Shown here one piece after another: positions 40,270 through 49,666 of a stretch of 64,000 nucleotides of DNA. Each line of letters opens with the position of its first letter. Position 1 is the first letter of the stretch. Both the position numbers and the translations under genes were made by a program. This stretch comes from Streptomyces sp. NBC_01275 (GTDB taxonomy: Bacteria; Actinomycetota; Actinomycetes; Streptomycetales; Streptomycetaceae): the NCBI RefSeq assembly GCF_026340655.1, contig NZ_JAPEOZ010000001.1, positions 4,154,001 to 4,218,000 of the forward strand. Reading direction: 5' to 3'. The notes beneath the pieces were generated by a model. That model was given only the letters and a program-made list of their open reading frames with translations, made no database searches and was not told where the DNA came from.

Positions 40270-42126
40270 TCAGGGGGTGATGGAGGCGTCGGCGGAGGCT
40301 TCACTCGCGGACTCCACTGCGGACTCCGCCGTGGACTCCGCCGTGGACTCGGCCGTGGTGGGCGATACGGACTCGGTCGACGTCGGGTCCGCCGAGTCGG
40401 TCGTCGCTGCCGGGTCCGTCGGAGCAGCGGTGTCCGTCGACGCCTGCGACTCCTGCGCGCTCCCGCTCTCCGACGAGGACGCGGTCGTCTGGACCCCCAC
40501 CTGGTACACGCCGGGTACGCCGTCCTCCACCCGGAAGGTGGCGGCCGTGGTGGTGGTCCCGTCCCTGGTCAGCACCGTGGAGATCGCCCGCAGTCGGGCG
40601 TCGACGCCGTCCGCGGTGATGTCGAACAGCAGATAGCCGCGGCGGGCGTCGATGAGCTTCCAGTGCGGGTTGTCCGCCAGCTTGGGCGCCCACTCGGCGG
40701 CGAAGGCCGTCAGATCCTCGTCGCCGTTGCTGGAGATGGAGGTCCCGACGAACTCCGCGCCGACCACGGCCGAGTCCGCGTCCTCGAAGTCCAGCTTGAG
40801 GTCGCTGACGATGGTGCGGTGCCGGTCCCCGGACAGCACCACGGGGTTGCGGACGTCCTGGAACTCGGCGAGCAGGGCGGCGCGTTCCTTCTGGTAGCCG
40901 TCCCAGGCGTCGTACGACCACTCCTTGCCCACCCCGGCGAGGAAGTCGGTCTCGGCCATCATGACCTGCGAGGCGACCAGGTTCCACTGCGCGCCGGAGG
41001 TGCGCATGCTGTTCACCAGCCAGTCGCGCTGGGTGTCGCCCATGATGACGCGGCCGGTCTCCAGGGCCCCGTCGGCGGTGGTCGCCTGGTCGTCGCGGTA
41101 CTGGCGGGTGTCCAGGACGTGCAGCCGGGCCAGCGTGCCGAAGTCGAGCGAACGGTAGATCAGGACGTCCGGGCCGCTGGGCTTCTGCGCGACACGGATC
41201 GGCATGTGCTCGTAGAAGGCCTGGAAGGCGGCCGCCCGGCGGGCCCGGAACTTCGCGGCGGGCCAGGCGACGGGGTCGTTCGCCACGTCGCCGGCCCAGT
41301 CCTGCTCCACCTCGTGGTCGTCGAAGACGACCACGAAGGGAGCGGCGGCGCGCATCGCCTGCAGGTCCGGGTCGGTGTTGTACTGCTCGTGGCGGGCGCG
41401 GTACTGGGCGAGCGTGACGGGCTGGCCCGTGCCTTCGTGACGGCGTACGCGGTAGGAGTAGGCGGAGCTCTCGTAGATGTAGTCGCCGACGAACAGCACG
41501 AGGTCCGGCTGCTGTTCGCGCATGTCCTTGTAGGCGGCGAAGTAGCCGTGCTGCCAGTTCTGGCAGGAGGCGAGCGCGATCCGCAGGTTCTCGGGGGTGC
41601 TGCCGGCGGCGGGGGCGGTGCGGGTCCGGCCGGTGATCGAGGTGCGGCCCAGCGCCTTGAACCGGTACCAGTAGTCGGTGGCCGGGGCCAGACCCGTGAC
41701 GTCCACGTGGACGCTGTAGCCGAGGGCGCTGCTCGCCGTCGCCGTACCGCTCTTGACGAGCGTGGTGAAGCCGCTGTCCGAGGCGAGCTCCCAGGTCACC
41801 GCGACGGTGGGGGCCAGGATGCCGGAGCCGCCCTGGTTGGCGGGCACCACCCTGGTCCACAGCACGATCGCGGTGGGCAGCGGGTCGCCGGAGGCGACGC
41901 CCAGCTTGAAGACCGTGCCGCTCACCGCCGTACCGGCGCCGGCCGTCGCCGTCGCCCCGCCCACGGAGGCCGTGGCGTTGCCCGTCAGCAGCTGCCCGGC
42001 GGCTACCGCGCCCGCTGCGCCCAGGAAGCGCCTACGCCGTATTCGGCTGCCGCGTGTGCCGCTGCCTGTGCCGTTGTCCCTGTTGTCATCGGTGTCAGTG
42101 GTTCTGTCGTCGCCGCTCGGATGCAC
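40270..42126 (-). CDS. phoD: Alkaline phosphatase D, Tat-exported
   Basis: 618 residues. Twin-arginine signal RRRRFLGAAGAVAAGQLL, an Ig-like N-terminal PhoD domain (FKLGVASGDPLPTAIVLWTR) and a metallophosphatase core with ALASCQNWQHG, DLVLFVGDYIYE, FDDHEVEQDW and LSGDRHRTIV. These supply the Fe/Ca ligands for phosphodiesterase/monoesterase activity outside the cell. A Ser/Thr/Glu-rich tail of about 70 residues (TAESTAESTAESAVES) is extra to the usual enzyme. GTG 42126 with GGGGGGAAAGG is preferred over ATG 42177, which lacks a ribosome-binding site and overlaps GTTCACC, a possible half Pho box. Confidence 0.9.
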   Translation of the reverse strand: MHPSGDDRTTDTDDNRDNGTGSGTRGSRIRRRRFLGAAGAVAAGQLLTGNATASVGGATATAGAGTAVSGTVFKLGVASGDPLPTAIVLWTRVVPANQGGSGILAPTVAVTWELASDSGFTTLVKSGTATASSALGYSVHVDVTGLAPATDYWYRFKALGRTSITGRTRTAPAAGSTPENLRIALASCQNWQHGYFAAYKDMREQQPDLVLFVGDYIYESSAYSYRVRRHEGTGQPVTLAQYRARHEQYNTDPDLQAMRAAAPFVVVFDDHEVEQDWAGDVANDPVAWPAAKFRARRAAAFQAFYEHMPIRVAQKPSGPDVLIYRSLDFGTLARLHVLDTRQYRDDQATTADGALETGRVIMGDTQRDWLVNSMRTSGAQWNLVASQVMMAETDFLAGVGKEWSYDAWDGYQKERAALLAEFQDVRNPVVLSGDRHRTIVSDLKLDFEDADSAVVGAEFVGTSISSNGDEDLTAFAAEWAPKLADNPHWKLIDARRGYLLFDITADGVDARLRAISTVLTRDGTTTTAATFRVEDGVPGVYQVGVQTTASSSESGSAQESQASTDTAAPTDPAATTDSADPTSTESVSPTTAESTAESTAESAVESASEASADASITP

Positions 42127-42255
42127 ACGCGGGCCTTTCCCCCCAAAGGCGGTGCGCTGCGCAGCGCCGGTGAACATGATCGGCGAGGATTCTATGCAAT
42201 ACCCTCACCTCCTACGGACCGGACCGTCATTTTGTTCGAGAAACCAGCAGGAGCC
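42127..42255. promoter_or_regulatory. Divergent promoter region, phoD and DUF4232 lipoprotein
   Basis: 129 nt. Contains the 14-bp palindrome GCGCTGC-GCAGCGC (42154-42167), a single GTTCACC heptamer on the minus strand (42169-42175), and TAGAAT on the minus strand near 42190, a plausible -10 for phoD. Only one Pho-box-like unit is visible, so PhoP control is not established. Confidence 0.4.
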
Positions 42256-42948
42256 ATGCGTCGACCACTGATCTCCGCAGTCACGGTCCTGCTCCTCGTC
42301 GGCGCCGCAGGCTGCTCGTCCGACTCCGGGGACGACTCGGGAAGCGGCTCCGGTCCGGCCTCGTCGGACACGGCCTCGTCGGACACGGCCTCGCCGAGCG
42401 CCGACGGGAACGAGGCCGCCGGCCAGAGCGACCAGAACGCCCAGAGCGGCGGAAGCGGTGGAAGCGGTGGAAGCGGTGGAAGCGGCAGCGCGTCCTCCCC
42501 GCCCGCCGGGGTGCTCTTCGGAGCCGACTCCCTCCCCAGCCCGGCCGCCGATCGCTGCCGTACGAAGAACCTGACGGCCGTGGCGCGTAGCACCGGTCAG
42601 GGCAGCGCCTCGGTCGTGGTCACCAACCGGGGAGACGGCTCCTGCACGGTGCGCGGCTTCCCTTCCCTCCTCTTCCTCGGCGAGACCGGACGGACCGAGC
42701 TGCCGGTGGACTGGGCCGGATCCGCCGCCGACGCCACGAAGGTCACCCTCGCTCCCGGCGACTCCGCCTCCGCCGCCCTCACCTTCACCGACCTCGACGA
42801 GTGCGAGGCGGTCACCGGCCTCGACGTCGTCCCGCCCGGCGAGTCCCGGCCCCTCACCCCCGTCTTCACCGCCGCCGACGGGAAGAAGAAGGCGGTGCGC
42901 ATCTGCGACACCGGGGTACGGGTGAAGGCGTTCTCAGCCTCGCGGTGA
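42256..42948 (+). CDS. DUF4232 lipoprotein
   Basis: 230 residues. Lipobox LVGAAGC places the lipidated Cys at residue 20; a disordered linker (SDTAS repeats, then four GGS units) tethers a C-terminal DUF4232 domain (DRCRTKNLTAVARSTGQGSA; DGSCTVRGFPSLLFLGETGR; APGDSASAALTF). Surface anchored, function unknown. CAGGAG at 42248. A secreted relative lies at 5028. Confidence 0.87.
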   Translation: MRRPLISAVTVLLLVGAAGCSSDSGDDSGSGSGPASSDTASSDTASPSADGNEAAGQSDQNAQSGGSGGSGGSGGSGSASSPPAGVLFGADSLPSPAADRCRTKNLTAVARSTGQGSASVVVTNRGDGSCTVRGFPSLLFLGETGRTELPVDWAGSAADATKVTLAPGDSASAALTFTDLDECEAVTGLDVVPPGESRPLTPVFTAADGKKKAVRICDTGVRVKAFSASR

Positions 42949-43109
42949 GGTCGGGGCCGTGACCCGGTAGCCGACCGTGGGGGTAGCCGACCGTAGGGGC
43001 AGTCGTCGGTGCCCAGGCTCAGGCCGCCCACGCGGTCGGCCGGTGTGCCTGCGGCGGTCAGCGGCCGGTCGACCTGGTCCGGCTCGGTCCTGACGGCGGG
43101 CGCGCTGCT

Positions 43110-43180
43110 CGTCGGCGGACCGATGCTGCGACTCGGGGACGCCTGAACAGGGACGTCCGAGCAGCATCGGTCCGCCGACG
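43110..43180. terminator. Long inverted repeat between convergent genes
   Basis: CGTCGGCGGACCGATGCTGC (43110-43129) and its exact reverse complement at 43161-43180, separated by 31 nt that can also partly pair. It lies between the DUF4232 lipoprotein (plus) and the amino-acid permease (minus), 26 nt from the permease stop. Twenty perfect pairs is far more than termination needs; a relic of a small mobile repeat is possible. Confidence 0.6.
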
Positions 43181-43205
43181 GGCGACGCACCCTCGGGGGC
43201 AGGGC

Positions 43206-44690
43206 CTACGACGAGGCGACCGCGTCCTGCGTCCTGTTCCTGCGCAGCCGTTCGCGGATCAGCGCGACGGCGACCACGCCGGCGGCCACCACGGTGGACA
43301 GGACGACCTGGTCGCGGCCGCCGCCGTCGGCGGTGTCGGTCAGCATGTAGCCGAGCACGAACGTGATCAGGGCGATGGTGGCCCAGGTCAGGTACGGGTA
43401 GAGCCACATCCTGACGACCAGCTTCTGCGGCGACTCCCGCTCGATGATCCGACGCATCTTCAGCTGGGAGAAGCAGATCACCAGCCAGACGAACAGGGCG
43501 ATCGCGCCGGAGGCGTTGAGCAGGAACTGGAAGACCGTGTCCGGCCACAGGTAGTTGAAGGCGACCGCGACGAAGCCGAAGACGACCGAGGCCAGGATGG
43601 CCGACTGCGGCACCCCGCGGCCCGTGGTGCGGCCGAAGGCGGCCGGGGCGTCGCTGCGCCGGCCGAGGGAGAACGCCATCCGGGAGGCGGTGTACAGGCC
43701 GGAGTTGAGACAGGACAGCACGGAGGTCAGCACGATGGCGTTCATGATCTGGGCGGCGTGCGGGATGCCGATGGAGCTGAGGGCGGCGACGTACGAGCCG
43801 TCCTTGAGGATCGCCGGGTCGTCCCAGCGCAGCAGCGACACCACGATCAGGATCGAGCCCAGGTAGAACACCGCGATCCGCCAGATCACGCTGTTGGTGG
43901 CCTTGGTGACCGCCGCGCGCGGGTCGGCGGTCTCGCCGGCCGCCAGGGTGACGATCTCGCTGCCCATGAAGGAGAAGACCACCATCAGGACGCCGGTGAG
44001 GATGGCCCCGGGCCCGTGCGGCAGGAATCCGCCGTGCGCGGTCAGGTTGGAGAAGCCGGACGCCGGGTGGTCCGAGCCGGGCAGCAGGCCGAAGATCGCC
44101 AGGCCGCCGACGACGATGAACGCGGCGATCGCGACGACCTTGATGCCGGCGAACCAGAACTCGAACTCGCCGTAGGAGCTGACCGAGACCAGGTTGGTGG
44201 CGGTGAGGACGACCATGACGATCAGGGCCCAGCCCCATTGCGGGACCGCCGGGATCCAGCCGGCCAGGATCTTGGCTCCGGCGGTCGCCTCGACCGCCAG
44301 CACCACGACCCAGAAGAACCAGTACAGCCAGCCGATCGTGAAGCCGGCCCAGCGGCCCAGCGCGCGGTCCGCGTAGGCGGAGAACGAGCCGGACGTGGGG
44401 TTGGCCGCGGCCATTTCGCCGAGCATGCGCATGACGAGGACGACGAGGACGCCGACGAGCGCGTAGGAGACGAGGATGCCGGGTCCGGCGGCGGCGATGC
44501 CCGAGCCGGAGCCGACGAACAGGCCGGCGCCGATGACACCGCCGATGGCGATCATCGACAGATGGCGGTTCTTCAGCCCGGCCTGAAGACCGGAGCCCGC
44601 CGGGTCTGCGGAGGTGTCGGGGGCGGGGGTGACGGGAGCGGCGGTGTCTGCGGTGGGAAGCGGGGGACGTGTGGTCATCTCGACATCCAT
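43206..44690 (-). CDS. APC-family amino acid permease
   Basis: 494 residues, 12 predicted membrane helices. The first carries the AAT-subfamily motif IAIGGVIGAGLFVGSGSGIA; others include ANPTSGSFSAYADRALGRWA and FMGSEIVTLAAGETADPRAA. Resembles GABA/aromatic/proline permeases of the AnsP/GabP/CycA group; the exact substrate is not readable. Divergent from a GntR gene at 44873, which may regulate it. ATG 44678 (MTTRPP) is an alternative start. Confidence 0.88.
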   Translation of the reverse strand: MDVEMTTRPPLPTADTAAPVTPAPDTSADPAGSGLQAGLKNRHLSMIAIGGVIGAGLFVGSGSGIAAAGPGILVSYALVGVLVVLVMRMLGEMAAANPTSGSFSAYADRALGRWAGFTIGWLYWFFWVVVLAVEATAGAKILAGWIPAVPQWGWALIVMVVLTATNLVSVSSYGEFEFWFAGIKVVAIAAFIVVGGLAIFGLLPGSDHPASGFSNLTAHGGFLPHGPGAILTGVLMVVFSFMGSEIVTLAAGETADPRAAVTKATNSVIWRIAVFYLGSILIVVSLLRWDDPAILKDGSYVAALSSIGIPHAAQIMNAIVLTSVLSCLNSGLYTASRMAFSLGRRSDAPAAFGRTTGRGVPQSAILASVVFGFVAVAFNYLWPDTVFQFLLNASGAIALFVWLVICFSQLKMRRIIERESPQKLVVRMWLYPYLTWATIALITFVLGYMLTDTADGGGRDQVVLSTVVAAGVVAVALIRERLRRNRTQDAVASS

Positions 44691-44809
44691 GAGGGAGTGG
44701 AGGGACGGAGCAGGGGGACGGCGCCGAGAGACGGCGCGGGGACGGCGCAGGGGACGGCGCTGGGGGACGAACGTCGTGACCGGGAAATTAGTTCACTACG
44801 ATCGAAAAG

Positions 44810-44866
44810 AACAAGACTTGTTTAACTGTTCACCTTGCTCTATTTTTCGTGCAGCGCCGCTAGGGT
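44810..44866 (+). promoter_or_regulatory. Divergent control region with GntR-type palindrome and leaderless promoter
   Basis: AACAAG-A-CTTGTT at 44810-44822 is a perfect 13-bp palindrome of the kind bound by FadR/GntR dimers, in an AT-rich stretch (44785-44850) between the permease and the regulator. TAGGGT at 44861-44866 is 6 nt before the regulator GTG, so that transcript would be leaderless; no ribosome-binding site is present. Confidence 0.55.
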
Positions 44867-44872
44867 GGCGTC

Positions 44873-45553
44873 GTGGTGAATCCAGCGGGCAAATTCGGCC
44901 CCTACAACCAGCCGGGGCCGGCACGACCGGGGGCGGAGCTCGTCCGGTCGCGGATAGCCCTGCGGGTGCGCCTGAAGTCCGTGTCGCCGGGAGACCGACT
45001 GCCCGACGCCGGGGTCCTCGCCGAGGAACTGGGGATCAGTGAGATCACCGTGCGCCGCGCGCTGGAGGGGATGTGCCAGGACGGCTTGCTCGACCGCCGG
45101 CGAGGCCGTGCGGGCGGAACCTTCGTCGCGGCGGACTGGGACACGGTCGTCGCGCTGATGCACGACGCCGACGAGGCGGCCTCGCTGGACGCCTTCCACC
45201 TGCTGCTCGAATGCGGCCTGGTGGCGCACAGCGCGGGCGAGGTCCCGCCCGAGCGGCTCGAAGCGCTTCAGACGCTGGTCGACGAGATGGACCTCTCCGA
45301 CGACCCGACCCACCTGCTCGAACTCGAGACCCGCTTCCATCTCGACCTCGCGGAGGCCCTCGGCGGCCCCGGAATCCGCGAGTTCGCCGCCGACCTGCTC
45401 GGCCGGCTGTGCCTGCTGCTGCCCGCCCCGGCCCCCACGGTCGTACGGAAACGGAACCGCTGCCACGCCGACCTGCTGACCGAACTCGGCCGGGGCGCGA
45501 TGGACCCGGCGGTACGCGCGGTGAAGGCACACCGCCTCACCGACCCCGACTGA
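44873..45553 (+). CDS. GntR/FadR-type transcriptional regulator
   Basis: 226 residues. The N-terminal wHTH (RLPDAGVLAEELGISEITVR, RALEGMCQDGLLDRRRGRAG) is followed by a helical FCD-like effector domain (DAFHLLLECGLVAHSAGEVP; ELETRFHLDLAEALGGPGIR; CHADLLTELGRG). Flanked by two amino-acid permeases, divergent to one and upstream of the other, so it probably senses an amino acid or its catabolite and controls both. Confidence 0.87.
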   Translation: MVNPAGKFGPYNQPGPARPGAELVRSRIALRVRLKSVSPGDRLPDAGVLAEELGISEITVRRALEGMCQDGLLDRRRGRAGGTFVAADWDTVVALMHDADEAASLDAFHLLLECGLVAHSAGEVPPERLEALQTLVDEMDLSDDPTHLLELETRFHLDLAEALGGPGIREFAADLLGRLCLLLPAPAPTVVRKRNRCHADLLTELGRGAMDPAVRAVKAHRLTDPD

Positions 45554-45640
45554 CACCTGTCTCCCCTGTCTCCCCCCTCCCGCCCCTCCCTCTCCCGCCC
45601 CTCCTCGTCCTCCCTGTGTCCCCCGCGGAAGGAGCTCGCC

Positions 45641-47113
45641 ATGCCTGACCCCGCAGCCGTCGGCCCGTCGTCGACGTCGGGCCCCGTCGACGGCGCGCCC
45701 CAGCGCCTGCGCGGCGGCGTCCTCGGCATGGCGGACATCGCCGCCGCCACCATGGCCAACGTCGGCCCGGCCATGAGCTTCTTCTTCGGCTTCGCCTTCC
45801 TGGGCACCACCGCGGGCATCGCCTCCCCGCTGACCATCGCCGCCGCCGGCGTCGCGGTCGCGCTCCTCGGCAACACGCTCGCCCAGTTCTCCCGGGCGCA
45901 CCCCTCGGCGGGCAGCTTCATCACCTTCGTCGGCAAGACCTTCGGGCCGGTCAGCGCGGTGACCACGGCCCTGCTGGCCGGACTCGGCTACATCATCGCC
46001 ATGGCCTCGGTCATCGCGATCTCGGGCGGGTTCGTCCAGATCACGCTGCACCACTACACCGGCGTCGACCTCCCGTGGATCATCTGGACGCTGGTGCTGA
46101 CCGGCCTCGCGGTGGTGCTGATGCTGCGCGGGGTGGTGGTCTCCACCAAGTGGGCCGGCTACTTCTTCGTCGTGGAGATGCTGGTGCTGGTCGTGGTCTC
46201 GGTCGCGGCGATCGTCGAACACCGCGGCCACCTGTCCGCCGACCCGTTCCTGCCCGGCCACATCAGCCACGGCCTCAGCGGCCTGGCGGCGGGCTTCCCC
46301 CTCGCCGTGTACCTGTTCATCGGCTGGGAGAACTCGGCGGCGCTGGCCGAGGAGACGCAGAACCCCCGGCGCAACGTAGGCCGCGCCGTGTTCTCCTCCG
46401 TCGCGATCATGACGGTGAGCTACATCCTCTTCTCCTACGCCACGGTGACCGGCTTCGACTACGACGTGACGGCGCTCGGCGAGGCCCGCATCCCCTTCCT
46501 CGACGTCGCCCACGACACGCTCGGAGCGCTGGCGTTCGTCGCCTACGTCGGGGGTCTGACCTCCACCCTCGGGGTACTGATCTCGGGCATCAACTCCCAG
46601 GCCCGCCTGGTGTTCAACGCCGGACGCGAGGGCCTGCTCCCGTCCTTCTTCGGCTACGTCCACCCCACCCGCCGTACGCCGACCAACGCGATCGTCACCT
46701 TCACGGCCACCGCTCTGCTGATCATCGGCGGCTGGGGTCTGGGCCATCTGCTGGGGTCCGACGGCGGTTCGATGAACCCGGTGGTCTTCTTCACCGAGTC
46801 GTCCAGCCTGGGCGCGATCCTGATCCTGCTGGTCTATCTCGCGTCCAACATCGCCCTGCCGTTCTACTACCGCAGATACCGTCCCCAGGAGTTCCGGACG
46901 ATCCGTCACCTGGTGCTGCCCGCGATCGGCGCGCTCGCCATCCTGGTGCCGCTCTACTACCTGGCCAAGCCCGGCCAGCCCGCGCCGTACAACTGGTTCC
47001 CGTACGCGGCCCTGGCCACCCTGCTCGTCGCCGTCGCCTACGCGGCCCTCCTGGTCCGCCGCGACCCGGGACTGGCCGAACGGGTCGGGTCCGTCGTCGC
47101 CGACGCGGAGTGA
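45641..47113 (+). CDS. APC-family amino acid permease
   Basis: 490 residues, about 12 membrane helices, with APC features MADIAAATMANVGPAMSFFF, HPSAGSFITFVGKTFGPVSA and FIGWENSAALAEETQNPRRN. It differs from the permease at 43206 and belongs to a more distant APC branch. AAGGAG at 45627 supports ATG 45641. A polypyrimidine stretch (about 45556-45620) fills the gap after the GntR gene, with which it may be co-transcribed. Confidence 0.87.
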   Translation: MPDPAAVGPSSTSGPVDGAPQRLRGGVLGMADIAAATMANVGPAMSFFFGFAFLGTTAGIASPLTIAAAGVAVALLGNTLAQFSRAHPSAGSFITFVGKTFGPVSAVTTALLAGLGYIIAMASVIAISGGFVQITLHHYTGVDLPWIIWTLVLTGLAVVLMLRGVVVSTKWAGYFFVVEMLVLVVVSVAAIVEHRGHLSADPFLPGHISHGLSGLAAGFPLAVYLFIGWENSAALAEETQNPRRNVGRAVFSSVAIMTVSYILFSYATVTGFDYDVTALGEARIPFLDVAHDTLGALAFVAYVGGLTSTLGVLISGINSQARLVFNAGREGLLPSFFGYVHPTRRTPTNAIVTFTATALLIIGGWGLGHLLGSDGGSMNPVVFFTESSSLGAILILLVYLASNIALPFYYRRYRPQEFRTIRHLVLPAIGALAILVPLYYLAKPGQPAPYNWFPYAALATLLVAVAYAALLVRRDPGLAERVGSVVADAE

Positions 47114-47219
47114 GCGCCGATCCCCCGGAGCGTCCCTTGCCCGGCCGAGGCCGAGCGCCGAGCACGCCACCGGCGGGGCCGGGACAGTCGCACGGTCCCG
47201 GCCCCGCCGTCCGGCGATC

Positions 47220-48695
47220 TCAGAAGACGCCCTGCCCCGGGACGAGGATGCCCTGGGGGTCGTAGGTCTGCTTGGCCGCTGTCAGCCGGGACCAGGACGG
47301 GCCGAAGTGGGTCTGCCAGTCGGCCCGGGTGAAGGGGATGCTGCCGACGGGGTACTGGGTGCCGCCGGCCGCGGCGACGGCCTCGTAGGCGGAGCGGTTG
47401 GCCGCCAGACGGCGGTCGACGGCGGCGGTGTCGTCGGGCGGGGTCGCCCCGAGGACGTCGAAGAGGTACGGCACCGGGTCGTCCGGGGTGCGGAACATCG
47501 GGACGGCCGACCGGTCGCTCCACAGCGGGTAGAGGAGGATCACGCCAGGGCCCAGGTCGGCCGGGGTGAGGTCGTCCAGGACCTGTGCGCTGAGGTCGGC
47601 GGCGGACTCGCCGGGGAGCACGAGGTTGAGCCAGGGATGGGCGTACGTCCAGACCCCGGCCTCCTTCAGGGCGGCGATGACCGGGGCCAGCCGGTCGAGG
47701 AACTCCCAGTAGGGGAGGTCGACGACCTGGACGCCGTCGGCGAGGTGGCGCAGGCCCCGCAGGAGGACCGTGTCGTCCGGTGCGGGGCCGACCGGCGGTC
47801 CGTAGGCCGCCGCCTCCAGGACGTAGGTGCGGAAGGCTCCCTGGGCGTTCGCGAAGACCTGGCCCTCGACGTAGTCGAAACGCCTGTCCTCGACGAGGGT
47901 GCGCTGGTCCTCGAGGTAGGTCTCCAGGTCGTCGTAGGTCAGCAGGTACTGCCGTACCGTCTCGGGCGCGGGCACCAGGCGCAGGGTGGCCTCGACGATG
48001 ACGGCGCACTGGCCGAGGCCGGCCAGGACGGCGTGGAAGAGGTCGGAGCGGCGGGACGGGGAGCAGCGGACCAGCTCGCCCGCGCCGGTGACGACCCGGA
48101 GTGCGGTGACGTTGTCGACCTGGGCACCGTGCCGGTGCGCCTGGCCGCCCAGCCCGCCGACGGACAGGGTCCCGCCGACGGAGAGTTCGAGGTAGTCGGT
48201 GAAGACGGGCGGGGTGAGGCCGTGGGCGAGCGTCGCCCGGGCCACGTCGCTCCACTTGGCCCCCGCGCCGACGATGACCGTGGTGCTGTCCGGCCCCAGC
48301 GCGCCGATGCCCGCGAGCGTCGCGGTCTCGATGACCAGTCCGTCCTCGACCTGTGCCTGGCCGAACGGGGCGTGTCCCTGACCGCGTGGTGCGACCGGCA
48401 GACAGTGGTCGTTGCAGAACCGGATCATGGCGACGACGTCGGCGACCGAGCCCGGGCGCAGGACGGCCAGGGGACGGTGGTGCACGATATGGCCGTAGTC
48501 GTCGGCGGCGGCCGCGAGCGACGGCGCGTCCACGACGAGCGTCCCGTCCAGCCGCGGGATCCCGGCCAGCTCCGCGTCGGACGCGGACCCGGTCGTGGCC
48601 CACCCCCTGGCCGCGGTGTCGAAGCCGATGACCGCTGCCCCGGCGGTGACCGTGAGTCCGCGGAGAACGGTGCGTCTTGACGGTGTGCCGAACAT
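47220..48695 (-). CDS. Tat-exported FAD-binding oxidoreductase, cytokinin dehydrogenase-like
   Basis: 491 residues. The Tat signal (RRTVLRGLTVTAGAAVIGFD) is followed by a VAO-type FAD domain (PLAVLRPGSVADVVAMIRFC, RGQGHAPFGQAQ, VGGTLSVGGLGGQAHRHGAQ) and a substrate domain with LPYWEFLDRLAP and YPLWSDRS. The final DPQGILVPGQGVF matches the cytokinin dehydrogenase C-terminus. The His of GQGH sits where the flavin is covalently attached in these enzymes. A cytokinin or similar amine/alcohol substrate is inferred. Divergent from the second ECF operon. Confidence 0.82.
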   Translation of the reverse strand: MFGTPSRRTVLRGLTVTAGAAVIGFDTAARGWATTGSASDAELAGIPRLDGTLVVDAPSLAAAADDYGHIVHHRPLAVLRPGSVADVVAMIRFCNDHCLPVAPRGQGHAPFGQAQVEDGLVIETATLAGIGALGPDSTTVIVGAGAKWSDVARATLAHGLTPPVFTDYLELSVGGTLSVGGLGGQAHRHGAQVDNVTALRVVTGAGELVRCSPSRRSDLFHAVLAGLGQCAVIVEATLRLVPAPETVRQYLLTYDDLETYLEDQRTLVEDRRFDYVEGQVFANAQGAFRTYVLEAAAYGPPVGPAPDDTVLLRGLRHLADGVQVVDLPYWEFLDRLAPVIAALKEAGVWTYAHPWLNLVLPGESAADLSAQVLDDLTPADLGPGVILLYPLWSDRSAVPMFRTPDDPVPYLFDVLGATPPDDTAAVDRRLAANRSAYEAVAAAGGTQYPVGSIPFTRADWQTHFGPSWSRLTAAKQTYDPQGILVPGQGVF

Positions 48696-48858
48696 TCGAA
48701 ACTCCCCCTAGAAAGCGATCTGAGATTGTCAAATCATCGCCAGCGTAAGGGAGTTGAAGTGGTGCAGCAGGTGATTTCGACCCTGGGGCGACGGCCCGGA
48801 CGCCAGGGAGGGCGTCGCCGGGAAGACGTCGGCCGGGCCGGCGTCCGAGACGGTGACC

Positions 48859-48895
48859 GAGGCGGCGACCGAGGCGGCGACCGAGGCGGCGACCC
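48859..48895 (+). repeat. 12-bp tandem repeat upstream of ECF gene
   Basis: Three copies of GAGGCGGCGACC in a row in the 272-bp divergent region between the FAD oxidoreductase and the ECF sigma gene. Confidence 0.75.
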
Positions 48896-48904
48896 CGGGC
48901 CGGA

Positions 48905-48925
48905 TGTGACGCAGGTCACGGGAAG
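48905..48925 (+). promoter_or_regulatory. Conserved block upstream of ECF sigma copy 2, Crp-like
   Basis: TGTGA-CGCAGG-TCACG matches a Crp-type operator in 9 of 10 half-site bases, followed by GGAAG. The same GTGACGCAG..CAC.GGAA block precedes the paralogous sigma gene at 6615-6634, which suggests a shared regulatory or promoter element, possibly for autoregulation. Confidence 0.5.
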
Positions 48926-48967
48926 TCGGTGTGCGGTGCCGGACAGCTCATTGGGGTGAGCACTCAT

Positions 48968-49666
48968 ATGCGTACCCGGATACGAACCGGGGAACCGAGC
49001 GCGTTCGCTGAGCTCTTCGACAGCTACGCCCGCGCGGTCTACAACCATGCCTTCCGACTGACCGCCGACTGGTCGACGGCCGAGGACGTGATGGCCGCGA
49101 CCTTCATGGAGGCATGGCGGCTGCGGGACAGGGTCGACCCCGAGGGCGGCTCCCTGCGGCCCTGGCTGCTGGGCATCGCCACCAACACCGCGCGCAACCA
49201 GTACCGGACCAACCGCCGGTACCGGGCCGCGGCCAACGCCGCCGCGGCGGCGGAGCTGTCGATGCCCGACCACGCCGACGAGGTGGCCGACCGGGTCGAC
49301 GACCGCCGGCGGCTCGCCACGGTCCTCACCTCGCTCGCCGCGCTGCGCCGACCGGAGCGGGAGGTCATCGCGCTCTGCCTGGGCGAGGGCCTGGACTACG
49401 AGGCCGCCGCGGAGGCGCTCGGCATCCCGGTCGGCACGGTCGCCTCCCGGCTGTCCCGGGCCCGCAAGAAGCTGCGCGCCCTGGCCGAGGCCGAACTCGC
49501 CCGGCCTCTGGCCCAGACCCTCCGCCCGGCGACCGAACTCTCGCGCCCCGCGGCGGAGACCGCCCGCAAGAAAGTGCGCGGAAAACGGGAAGTCGCTCTC
49601 CCCGCCCGACAGATAAGAGGCGATCACGCACACGCGATCCGGCCCGCACAGGAAGGAAACCGATGA
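48968..49666 (+). CDS. ECF-family RNA polymerase sigma factor (copy 2)
   Basis: 232 residues. Region 2 FAELFDSYARAVYNHAFRLT with WSTAEDVMAATFMEAWRL; region 4 LDYEAAAEALGIPVGTVASR and LSRARKKLRAL. Close paralogue of the factor at 6663. A basic C-terminal tail of about 45 residues (TARKKVRGKREVALP) is additional. GGGGTGAG 8-9 nt before ATG 48968 pairs with the extended anti-Shine-Dalgarno, so I prefer it to GTG 48956. Overlaps its CU044_5270 partner by ATGA. Confidence 0.9.
   Translation: MRTRIRTGEPSAFAELFDSYARAVYNHAFRLTADWSTAEDVMAATFMEAWRLRDRVDPEGGSLRPWLLGIATNTARNQYRTNRRYRAAANAAAAAELSMPDHADEVADRVDDRRRLATVLTSLAALRRPEREVIALCLGEGLDYEAAAEALGIPVGTVASRLSRARKKLRALAEAELARPLAQTLRPATELSRPAAETARKKVRGKREVALPARQIRGDHAHAIRPAQEGNR

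Noticed and set aside
42169..42175. Pho box upstream of phoD
   Set aside because: Only a single GTTCACC heptamer is visible; a functional box needs at least two direct units at 11-bp spacing.
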